A stretch of 64,000 nucleotides of DNA from Daphnia carinata. Its lineage: Eukaryota; Arthropoda; Branchiopoda; Diplostraca; Daphniidae. Positions 54,658 to 64,000 of the stretch are shown one piece after another (within the stretch, counting starts at the first letter, position 1; every line of letters starts with the position of its first letter). The position numbers were made by a program, and so were the translations under genes. The notes below the pieces were generated by a model, which was not told the DNA's origin, searched no databases, and worked only from the letters and a program-made list of their open reading frames with translations. The stretch is from the NCBI RefSeq assembly GCF_022539665.2, contig NC_081339.1:6386367-6450366 (forward strand), given 5' to 3'.

Positions 54658-55984
54658 TTTTGGGTTTTTTTTTCTAAATGTTTAGCCAAATTCAATTTTC
54701 TCCACTATGATGGTTAACAGCTCCGGATGGTACAAAGGTCGCAGTCAATCTGTTGGAAGGGGCGTCTTCACGCTGGAGTTTATATAACCTTTGTACGTAA
54801 CGCGAATGCCTGCTCCCTTTTTTTCCAAACCTGCCCTTTGAATGAATTATAAAACTGCTCGTGGTGCCATGACATCCACGGGGCATTGTCCGTTTACCTG
54901 CACGTAAACTGGTTTCCTTCTAGGTATTTCAGTTACGACAACTACCATATCTAGCACTAAGTTGCACATGCGAATTCAACACGTCATTGGCTTTCCTAGG
55001 GTAATTCCCGAAAACAACTGGAGGCGATGGCGGTTTGGAATTCGTCTGTCAATTGTCACGATGTCTTATCGTAGAATTCTGTAATTGAACTTTGTCATTT
55101 TGCATCGACATTACGATACCTGTAACCAAACAAAAAAATGGTTCATGCAAATGAAGGCTGTATCTTTGTTTTGAATCTGAAAAGAGAGGAAATACGCCAT
55201 TGTATCGATGAAATTTCTGTCCAAGAAGCCCAGTGCGAAATTCGTAGCTCCTAAAGTGCATGGCAAATCTCAACATTCTTAGTACTCGTGTCGTTCTCCT
55301 GTGCTGTGAAAAACATTGCTAACAGTTACACGTGCCTGGCTCTACGTAAAAGCTAACGTTTTTCGTTTACCTGAAATGGTAAAGGAGCCTCCCAATTGTT
55401 GAGCAACTCGTTCCATTCTTGGGCTGTTGTCCATGTTTGTCGTATCAGTCATCCACCGTGAGAAAACAGGAATACTTCCAACGAGAGAGAATAGGCTAAG
55501 TGACAGAATCAGATTAGTTTTCCTGCCATGGTGCATACGAAGAATCTGTGCTACTCGTCGTCCTTTGGTTTTCTCGTAAGCGTATCAGTGTGTTAATAAG
55601 TAATGAGAGATAGACATTACAATGGACAATTGTTTTTAGTTCAGTAGGTATTGTTAATCATGAAAATGATTTATTAAAACGAGTTTGCCATTTGTAAGGA
55701 ACTTCTCTAGCCGAAATTGTAACCTAGACTGGAATTAGTGTGGACAAAGCAAACGCCGCTGACGTGCTTCTCTCTTTCCAGCGCGAAAGAGCAGGAAAAC
55801 GAGCGAGGTTGCCTTTTTTTAGCCAATTATTTTTTGTTCTATTTAAAACGGCAATTGTTTTTTCAAGTCCAAACGTTTGATAATAATTTCATATTTTAAT
55901 GACAGTTTTCTGTGAAAAAGGAAAATAAAACGAAAATATCGCAAAAACTGAAGTGCCATTACATGACATGGCAAACATTGTCAA

Positions 55985-56100
55985 ACGAAGGATGCTTTCA
56001 AGGACACAGTCGTCGGGGTGCAGGCGGGGTGTGCACGGCCATGATCGTCTTTGTCGACATTTCAGTCTTGTTTCAATTGTTGTGTAGGATGAAATGGATA
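55985..56100 (-). pseudogene. Relic of the Thr-rich family's last exon
   Basis: The DNA GGACACAGTCGTCGGGGTGC and following bases, up to GTCTTTGTCGACATTTCAGT, align with the ends of copies 2 and 3 (GGACA..., TAGACATTTC). The reading frame is broken and no upstream exons were found. It marks a fourth, lost copy between copies 2 and 3. Confidence 0.55.
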
Positions 56101-56750
56101 GCTTTTTCAGCGTAATTTGTTGGAATAGTGTAAGAAAGTAAAGGATCAAACTGGTGGGCATTATCCAAATATGGTAAAAGTGAAATGAATTAACTGAACG
56201 GCAGATGCAGAACTCATTCACATTGCAATCACCATTCGGGGTATGACTAATTGTTAAATATGGCGGTTGCAGTTGGTTTCAAACTTTGACCTATCAACAG
56301 ACAAAGGTACCACATTTTGGTTTGTTCCTTTTTTTAAAAGAAAATGATTGTTTTTTTTTCTGTTTTTCGTTTAGTTTCAACGTGATAATACTGGTCGGAT
56401 GAATTGAAATCTGTGGCCGACTGTTGGTTTGATGCTAAGATTTGCCAAATCGAAGGATGTCCTGTCACCACGAACAAATAGTTTTCATCTGCAACGTAGC
56501 GACCATCGTTTGATTCATCGGCCTGTTGATTTGGAGACCAGTTACATCAGCATTTATTGATCAGGTCAGTACTATTTTTCAAACTCTACGTAAAATATGT
56601 GGTTAGTGGCGTAGTTTCGGCAAGATAAAAAATCGTTTTCGTTTATGTTTGATTCCAAGTCCCGTGACACGAAGTTGACATGATGAGATTGAGAATTTTT
56701 TTTATTATCAAGAATTGCGGAATAGCCATGTCGGGAAATCAACCGCCAAG

Positions 56751-57035
56751 TTATTCAGGGTGAGTTCCGTAATGCAAATTCCTGGCGCGACAGTTGCCCT
56801 GTATGCATAACTTCTGCAGCAATATTTCGCAATGTCGCCCCAATTCGTTTCGAGTCTCATTTTTGTATGGAACTTTTGTCCTTTGACGTGCAACTCTCTG
56901 GTATGGAATCAAACATTTCGAAATTAGCATATTCTTTGTTCCTCTGCATATTTGAGTTGCTGGCCAAAGGAAATTACTAGTAGCTCCATAAGGCAGGTCC
57001 AGGTCGATAGATACATGAGCTTCGAAAGTATTGCA
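56751..57035 (-). CDS. Possible 3' exon of a secreted or unknown gene
   Basis: A frame without stops runs for about 95 codons and ends at TAA 56751-56753. It includes SIDLDLPYGATSNFLWP, CRGTKNMLISKC, KNETRNELGRHCEI and LCIQGNCRARN. Five cysteines and mixed composition look protein-like, and a pyrimidine-rich acceptor (ending TTCGAAG, about 57022) precedes it. No start exon was identified, so it may be the last exon of a gene or chance. Confidence 0.35.
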   Translation of the reverse strand, partial: CNTFEAHVSIDLDLPYGATSNFLWPATQICRGTKNMLISKCLIPYQRVARQRTKVPYKNETRNELGRHCEILLQKLCIQGNCRARNLHYGTHPE

Positions 57036-59418
57036 ATTAAGGGCAGAACCCGTTCGAAGAATATTTTAGTAGGTGAATGACTTTGTTTGGGTTGCATTGC
57101 GTAGGAAATTGCCGAGCTATTCGACTTCATTAAGCAAAGTATCTATTCTTTCCGTCGTCACCTTTTCAACTCGTTATTTTTCTTCTTTAAGCTGTTAATT
57201 CGTTGAATTGATATGAGACCTAGGAAAAAGGGCAGTGCAGTTGGAAATATTCAAACCTGAATAAAAAGAAATCAATGGATGTGCTGAAAATTTAATAAAT
57301 AGCCCACATGCTGCCTACTTGTTTTGACTACTGTATGTGGTCCTTTGCTTTCGTTACAACAATCGTTACTACCTCACGCGAGCCCATCATTCTCACGGTG
57401 TCTGTTCTATTTGCGCAAACAGGTTATTGATTTTTCTTCAACATTCATTACGTTGCACGCCGTAGAATACCTCAAGACCTTCTATGGTGACTGCGTAAAA
57501 CAGACGAAACGAATACGGTCATTTCAATGATACGTACTCTTCGCTCCAATTCACGTTTCATTCTTCAGTGAAATTTAACATGCAAATCTCTTCGACAAAT
57601 CAGATTGGCAATGCCAAATAGGTCAGGCGAATTCATTGCGATCGGTTACAGGGTACATCGCTCTTTTTTATTATCTCATTCAATTGTCCGATCGCATATC
57701 GAAGTTGGGCGGCTAGTCGAGACGATTGTTTATCAGGCCAAATCAGAGGGATATTTTGTCAAGCCGATCTAAATAATTATGCAGGTAGACAACATCCTAA
57801 TCAGCATTACGTTTTTTTGTTGTTGTTTTTAAAATTCAACTCGTCAAATTAAAACGAATAAAAATAAAATGTCCTACCATGTAAGGACAAAGAACATTTG
57901 ACCGAAAAGCAGGTTTATATTGAGCAACCTCCTTTGCGGTAGTTCTTCATTGACATGCTGTCGTCTGGCTAGCGGAAAGACACACAACAAACTCAAAGAA
58001 AAATCGCTGTAATTGACGTGCGTTCCAGATTTCACTCAACGAAAAATCGAGTACCATGAACATTTCTTTAAATTAATTTTTCGTGTCACGAAGCATCAAC
58101 TCCCATATTTCGCTATCCTAATTTGATAGAGTCGAAGCGCAGTTTGCATTTAAATCGTGAGTTCCATTTGCGGAAGTAAAAATCTGCTAGCAACTGCAGT
58201 TCACGCTGGTCAACGTACCACACGTGGCTGGTACGAACCACCTTTGAGAGACATTCTTGATTTAGAAAGAAATGTTTTCAGTCCGTGCCTTCATTTGCAT
58301 CAACATCCAACGATACTGTGAATATTCCGTTTCGGAAAGGAGGCGTTCCTCTTTGTTTTACCTTGCACGATAGTGGAGCTTCGAAGAGAACGTGGTTCAA
58401 CTCACGTACAGCATTTCGGAGGGTAACCCGTCACACTAACGAAGGCAAATCCAGTTTTTGAATTCTTTTGTCGTTGTTGCCTTTTCTTCTATAATGCTCT
58501 CGCCTTTTTATTTTCGTAGATTGTTGATGAAGAAGAGTGTATTGATTTATGCAAAACATGTTCGCAACCGTTCTTCTGAGCTATTTTCTTCTGACCTGTC
58601 CCCTATTCCAATTGGTAGACTATTCGCATTGTAAAAGGGTTTGACCCGCAACTCCGTCAAACCCCAATAGCAATGTTAACGCTGTCCTCTGTCTAATGCC
58701 AATGTCAATGATCAAACCGGTTTTCCTTAAAAGTCTCGATCGCTAAAGTTCGATTACTTAACAAAACCTCTCAGCTATCTCTTTTTTCTTTTCCGACATG
58801 AGGATAAAACTGTATATTTCAAAGTAAAACGGCCCGACTGTTGATTGGTAGTTGAAGTCCCTTTAGGCACAGTTTTTCCAAAATGATTTCCCTTCGAGGT
58901 GAATGCCCTTCCGTTCAAAAGCCCTTTTATGGCCTGTCGCGTGTTGTGTAACATGTTGTGCTTTTTGACTGAGACATTTATTTACAAGGACAACGTCTTT
59001 TTTTTTTGGGGGGAGGGGGGGTGTCAGCTTTTGGGCAATGGCGCAATCTGCTTTGGCGACCACGTTCAATCAATGCCATGCCCGAACTAATAGAAACCGG
59101 TCGTTCGGGTGTCGACGACTCTCACCAATTTGCACTTGACACTCTACGCTAATTCGAGTCGAGTTGTTTTCGAGCTGATGGCCGCACACACTTTCTCGAT
59201 AACAGTGGCCATTATCTCCGTCTTCCGCGTCCATGAAAGGAAGGACAAAGCGCGACACCGTGAAACAAAAATCGAGGCGCCGTCTAAAATAAACTAATGT
59301 TCTATTTTCAACAGGAGGACATTCAGATATCAAACAAAAGGTCAATACGTTAACGAGTTTGCTGACAGTTCATGCCAATTTTGCACGAGCGACGAACTGC
59401 TGGAAGGAAGACGGGAAT

Positions 59419-60210
59419 TCACGGACACAGGTCGTACGGAAGCGGGCTGGGCGTGCAACCCGAGATGCCGATAGTGTTGGTCTTGGTAGACATTTCGCTT
59501 TCCGTTGCTATTTTTGTTCTTGTAAACGTCACTGTCCGTTTTGTGTCATCCTTGCGGTACAGGTCGTTGGCCAGGTAGGCCCATATCCGGCGGAGCAACA
59601 AAGACGGGCCTAAGTAAAGCCTCTGGTGTTCAATATTGACGGGCACAAACAGCGAAGACTGTACGGAATGTTTGATCAGCGAGTCTGGTGACCCGTAATC
59701 ACCTGGATTTAATTCTGTATAGCCGTAATTGCTGAATCCTGCAGGCGGAAGTAGAGTTGGCTCTACCCTAGATCGAGGAAAAGTAAAGGTATATCCCATT
59801 TTTAAGATTTACTTAATAAATAAATAAATACTGGAATGTTTCTTTTGGTTCGATGATGAATTGCGATAGGTCTTCGTCGATGCGATCTTGCGGAGCTAAG
59901 AAAAGGGGCTCTTCGATCCAGTGTTGTCGGCGGCGACGACACGGGGTGATGGGCACGCCTCCTTCAGTCTTTAACGTGAAGCATACCGTATTTGTCGATA
60001 TCGTCGTCGTCGATGTCGTCGTTTCAGTGGTCATTCTAATGACCTATTTCAGACAGGTAAAAAAATTTTAAATTGTAATTTGTGGTAAAGGAATATCTAA
60101 AATCCCGATTTTGTTCGGGATTCAACAAAGCTTACCGTCACTCTTCGATTGGCCTCGATGCTGGTCGATAGCAATAACAACAACGTAGCAAAAATGCCAA
60201 CACGATTCAT
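59419..60210 (-). CDS. Secreted Thr-rich protein with CRRRRQ and C-terminal Cys tail, copy 3
   Basis: Exons 60136-60210, 59832-60043 and 59419-59767, 211 aa. Signal peptide IFATLLLLLSTSIEA; Thr segment TETTTSTTTISTNTVCFTL; then PCRRRRQHWIEEPLFLAP. Exon 3 has YGYTELNPGDYG and a middle region, later TVTFTRTKIATESEMSTKT and the tail GCTPSPLPYDLCP. A TATA box (TATAAAT, minus) at 60325-60331 is 115 bp before the ATG. Same intron plan as copies 1 and 2. Confidence 0.82.
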
Positions 60211-60331
60211 TCTTTTTGATGTTTGCAAGTACTTGAGTGTCAATTGCGCAGCACAGTGTATGTTGATCCAAGTGGCACAGAGGTCGCAAACAGTTTGTTT
60301 TCCAATTGCGTTTTGTCATTGGAAATTTATA

Positions 60332-61450
60332 CTGCCAACGGTTTACAGGAAACTCGTCAATAATTCCACCCACTACTCTGATTTCTTAAAACCTGCTCGT
60401 CCCTACTTTGTCGGTTTAGCATTTCGGTGAGTTGCACAGATAATGCATCTTTTGTTTTTAATTCTGTTTTCGACATTTTTTATTTTTTAATTTCAGGCTG
60501 GACTGGTTTTTTTTTATGTCATAAAAATTCACCGACCCTCTCTCCAGATATCAAAAGGAATGATTCATTACAACGGCTTGGTATTCCATCGATAGCAGCG
60601 ATCCGAATGATCGCCTATGTCTGTGTTCGCATTCACGATCGTCTGGACAGACTTTTTCTAACGTTCCGTCGTGGTATGGGGACAAAAACCGATAGCATTT
60701 AAAAAATATTTTAAACCAAAATTCCAAACAGCAACGTATTAAATGTTAGTGCATTCTTCTCGTACTAGAAAGCTCGTTGTAATTTCTCTTAAATATTTTC
60801 GCAGGAAACAATCGAGAACTTAAGACTGGAACGACACCTGAAAATCGTAAATTCCATCACAAACATCAAAGCATACCTGAACGTACGTACATACTGGAAT
60901 TCCGTGCATAACAACCGGCAACTGGATGCTGTCCACAATTTATCTGATTTGTTCCATCACCGTCCCTTACCAGCCACCGGGAAGTCTAATAGATGGATGA
61001 AAAACCAATAAGTAAACTGTAGCTGCTGCTGATACAAGTACGTTTAGTATGCAAATTTCAGCTACGACATGAAAAGTCTAAAACTTAACATTCCTTTGTA
61101 CTGTTTACATCCCCATTTGTGACTATTTCTTGTGTTCTTCTAGATAAATGGCAATTCATTGACTGTTGCAATAGCGGCAAGCAGAATGCATAAAACATGA
61201 CGGATATATCAACTGATTAAAATGCTAATGTCAACCTCGTGAGCCTAAGCTCCTGAAGTATGCAGAATGTGGAGGTATTTACCATTCCGTTTGCGTAATC
61301 ACGCACATAAAAATTTGCTGCGCTTAAATGTCTACGTTTATTATCCGTCAGCTCGACAGTTTGGGATTACAAATACTAGCGTATATCTTGACTTGGTCGA
61401 GGCATACTAAAAATGCAGGTGAAGTGTAACGGCATGCATGCATGTGAAAA
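60332..61450. other. Intergenic, upstream edge of the tandem duplication
   Basis: From about 61010 the sequence is the first copy of a ~970-bp unit repeated at 62694-63661. Before that nothing is supported. Confidence 0.5.
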
Positions 61451-61966
61451 CTAATAACCACCACAATCGCCGCCACCGAGAAAGCATGATTGAATGGAGT
61501 TGTCGGGATTTTTGCAGTATTGCGATGATGTATCACGGCATCCAGTGTTACTGCCACTGCAAGTGAAGAATCCCTTGTAAGAACATCGGCAAGCAGATCC
61601 CGACGGAGCAGGTTTGCTAATAACGCAACCTCCACTGTGATAGTCACAATCACAGGCATGCGCTGAATAGAAGGACAGGATGCAAAGCATAACCAGTACA
61701 AGGGCAAGTCGCTATCATGGATTTAAAAATTGGAGAATTTCATTGATCGAATTAAAATTAAATTTCTAGTACTAAAAATGTAAAATTTGTTGACTTACAG
61801 GCATGGAGATGTGCCATGTTTCCTTTGTTTTGTGAGGTGTTCAGTGGGATGAAAGAGAAGGAATTGCATTGGATACCGAAGAAACCATCTTTGGCTTTAT
61901 ATACACCGGCCACTGGCGGCGAAAGATGGTGAAAGGCTCCCCGACTGTTGAACTGCGTCTCAGACA
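61010..61966. repeat. Tandem unit 1 with the ten-Cys peptide gene
   Basis: Matches 62694-63661 at an offset of about 1.69 kb, with few differences. It begins near ATGGATGGATGAAAAACCAA and ends at GTTGAACTGCGTCTCAGA, where the two copies diverge abruptly. Confidence 0.85.
61451..61804 (-). CDS. Secreted ten-cysteine peptide, copy 1
   Basis: Exons 61799-61804 and 61451-61711, 88 aa from ATG CCT. The signal peptide is RLALVLVMLCILSFYSAHA. The mature peptide of about 67 residues has the cysteine pattern C-x-C-x6-C-x11-C-x-C-x7-C-x6-C-x7-C-x9-C-x6-C and ends GGGDCGGY. Relative to copy 2 the first exon lost two bases, which puts the ancestral ATG (61817) out of frame, but the same change makes a new in-frame ATG at 61804. 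Five disulfides are likely. I recognise no family by name. TATATAAA at 61896-61903 (minus) is its TATA box. Confidence 0.78.
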
Positions 61967-62693
61967 AGTGACCCACTTCATCCTAAGTCCATCTGAAGGA
62001 CAAGAAGTCAAATGTAAGTAAACAATCGGATTTTCGAAATGCTACATGATATTTCAACAAGTTGAAATGTAGACACGTGTCCTATCTTTCAACAGAAACA
62101 AAGAAAAGGTTACCAACCTCAGTTGCATCTAGTAGTTAAGAAACTCTACTTGTAGGTGCAAATTTGAATGTCAACATACTGGAGAAAAAAAAATTGGTTT
62201 CCCATTCATGTACCGCAGTAATTGCATTTTTAATTTAAATATTAATAGCTCAGCAACTTTGGTCATTTAAACCATTTTATTTATTTTACATAGGAAACCT
62301 TCACAATTTCCCATTATTATTATTTAATATTATTATTATTATATATTATTAAATTGCAACATTTTGCAAGCAGTCTTTGCATTGTGAGATGTCCTTACAG
62401 CAATCGTATTGACAAAGGCAGCAAGGTTATTTATTCAGGACATTGTAAGTACCCCTTTGGTTTCCATACTGAAAACTTTTTATAATAGCTGAGATTAATT
62501 CTAGGTAAAAGACCAGCAAAACAAATTGAAAGCTTACCATAAAGTTGCAAAGAAATTACTTTGAAGAAAGAAGAAGTTGTTAATGTTCCTCGGCATGTTA
62601 CTGCGGCCTACCTACTAAATCCTTACATAGTGTACAGCTGTGTAGCTATGACGACAACAGTGTTTAGCTAATTGATTTAATCCTTAAGCATCT
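61967..62693. other. Spacer between tandem units
   Basis: AT-rich; a (ATT)n-like tract at 62320-62352. No gene seen. Confidence 0.5.
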
Positions 62694-63661
62694 AATGGAT
62701 GGATGAATGAAAAACCAAGCTGCTTCTGTTACAAGTACCATTGGTATGCAAATTTCCGATAAGTCATGAAAAGTCTAAAACTTAAACATTCCTTTGTACT
62801 GTTTACATCCCCATTTGTGACTATTTCTTGTGTTCTTCTAGATAAATGGCAATTCACTGACTGTTGCAATAGCGGAAAGCAGAATGCATAAAACATGACG
62901 ATATATCTACTGATTAAAATGCTAATGTCAACCTCGTGAGCCTAAGTTCCTGAAGTATGCAGAATGTGGAGGTATATACCATTCCGTTTGCGTAATCAAG
63001 CACTTAAACATTTGCTGCGCTTATATGTCTACGTTTATTATCCGTCAGCTCGACAGTTGGATTACAAATATTAGCGTATGTCTTGATTTGGTCGAGGCAT
63101 ACAAAAAATGCAGGTGAAGTGTAACGGCATGCATGCATGTGAAAACTAATAACCACCACAATCGCCGCCACCGAGAAAGCATGATTGAATGGAGGTGTCG
63201 GGATTTTTGCAGTATTGCGATGATGCATCACGGCATCCAGTGTTACTGCCACGGCAAGTGAAGAATCCCTTGTAAGAACAGCGGCAAGCAGATCCCGGCG
63301 GAGCAGGTTGGCTAATAACGCAACCTCCGCTGTGATAGTCACAATCACAGGCATACGCCGAATAGAAGGACAGGATGCAAAGCATAACCAGTACAAGGGC
63401 AAGTCGCTATCATGGATTTAAAAATTGGAGAATTTCATTGATCGAATTAAAATTAAATTTCTAGTACTTAAAATGTAAAATTTGTTGACTTACAGGCACG
63501 GAGATGTTTGCCATGTTTCCTTTGTTTTGTGAGGTGTTCAGTGGGATGCAAGAGAAGGAATTGCACTGGTTACCGAAGAAACCATCTCTGGCTTTATATA
63601 CACCGGCCACTGGCGGCGAAAGATGGTGAAATGCTCCCCGACTGTTGAACTGCGTCTCAGA
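62694..63661. repeat. Tandem unit 2 with the ten-Cys peptide gene
   Basis: Second copy of the unit described at 61010-61966. The downstream border is sharp, just before the GC-rich repeats at 63664. Confidence 0.85.
63146..63514 (-). CDS. Secreted ten-cysteine peptide, copy 2
   Basis: Exons 63494-63514 and 63146-63406, 93 aa. It begins MANISVP, then the signal core RLALVLVMLCILSFYSAYA. The mature part has the same ten cysteines as copy 1 and about six substitutions. Key pieces are CDCDYHSGGC, PGSACRCSYKGFFTC and SCFLGGGDCGGY. This is the intact ancestral arrangement. TATATAAA at 63593-63600 (minus) is its TATA box. The clustering with other secreted families suggests epithelial, cuticular or immune expression, which is inference. 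Confidence 0.83.
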
Positions 63662-63663
63662 TA

Positions 63664-63895
63664 GGGCTCGGCCCCGCGACGATCGGGCACGATTTTGGCC
63701 GACCCGCGCGGTTTTTTTTTTAAAGGACAAACCGGTGCGGTTCGGTTTGCCGTTTTTTTCAAACAGATTGCACCGCGGTTTGACGGTTTGTACCCGCAGT
63801 TTGCAACGCGGTTTTACGGTTTGCACCGCCGATTTACGGTTTGCATTGAACAAAAAATTAGTAACAGATTTTGTCGCTAGATGGCGGGAAGATCG
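63664..63895. repeat. GC-rich degenerate short repeats at window end
   Basis: Repeated words built from ACGGTTTGCACCGC and CGCGGTTT occur about five to six times (for example 63770-63846) after a CG-rich lead (GGGCTCGGCCCCGCGACG). Composition differs sharply from the AT-rich surroundings. It ends near TCGCTAGATGGCGGGA, a CTCF-like word. Likely part of a repeat element cut by the window end. Confidence 0.55.
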
Positions 63896-64000
63896 ACCAA
63901 TTTTCGATCGCGATGCCTTCAAGTGTGATCGGAAATTTGACTCATAACAAGTTGCTGACCGCCATTACGCTTACAAAAATTAGTGATAATTACTTGATTT

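Larger units (their letters stand above)
54658..59418. other. Long stretch with relics and one open minus-strand reading frame
   Basis: A TATA box for copy 2 stands at 54779-54786 (TATATAAA, minus). A relic of the Thr-rich family is at 55985-56100 and an open frame at 56751-57035; both are listed separately. A possible secreted first exon (55375-55536, minus) lacks a clean second exon. Nothing else is supported. Confidence 0.35.

Noticed and set aside
55049-55536. Secreted-looking first exon (LILSLSLFSLVGSIPVFS) with a downstream ORF
   Set aside because: The splice in phase reaches TAG after about 17 residues; the longer downstream ORF is in another frame.

Overview
The window is animal nuclear DNA from an arthropod, most likely a cladoceran crustacean of the Daphnia type. 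This is inferred from gene content and structure, not from any database match. Genes are compact, with introns mostly of 55-90 bp and GT-AG ends. They are typical of arthropods: a CYP4-type P450, a Methuselah-like GPCR, a divergent ionotropic receptor, a Cuticle_3-type cuticle protein, a peritrophin (CBM14) module, a relaxin/insulin-like peptide and many small lineage-specific secreted peptides. Gene models were spliced by eye using donor, acceptor and phase agreement.

Layout. 0-3.5 kb: a CYP4 gene with one apparent 1-nt deletion, flanked by tRNA-Cys(GCA) copies. 4.2-14.4 kb: a secreted-protein cluster. It holds one large Cys-rich protein (DUF4789-like), seven two-exon secreted peptides sharing a C-terminal Cys-x10/11-Cys module, a lone CBM14 domain and further tRNA-Cys copies; part of it is a visible tandem segmental duplication. 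A Mth-like GPCR (minus strand, 10.9-12.95 kb) sits inside it. 14.7-23.5 kb: a cytosolic sulfotransferase, an ionotropic receptor, a relaxin-like peptide and a secreted protein with a duplicated internal domain. 23.8-28.8 kb: a ~5 kb imperfect palindrome with two diverged, inverted copies of an unidentified coiled-coil gene and tRNA-like sequences at its centre. 28.8-35.2 kb: AT-rich DNA without a supported gene, including a cluster of CTCF-like motifs. 35.2-38.1 kb: a second large inverted repeat. 38.2-40 kb: TFIIE-beta and a small unknown gene. 40.3-45.4 kb: two minus-strand paralogues of the 4.2 kb protein. 49-51 kb: a cuticle protein, a decayed relic of it and an intron-containing tRNA-Arg(TCT). 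52-60.2 kb: three minus-strand copies, plus one relic, of a Thr-rich secreted family with a conserved Cys tail. 61-63.7 kb: two tandem genes for a ten-cysteine secreted peptide.

The strongest theme is secreted peptides. The same short module, C-x2-G-x2-R-x5-C, ends three multi-exon proteins and forms the conserved end of most of seven small independent peptides. All seven are built the same way: a signal-peptide exon, a phase-2 intron, then the mature peptide. This suggests a module that has been reused and amplified locally; its function is unknown. None of the family assignments could be tested by search here.
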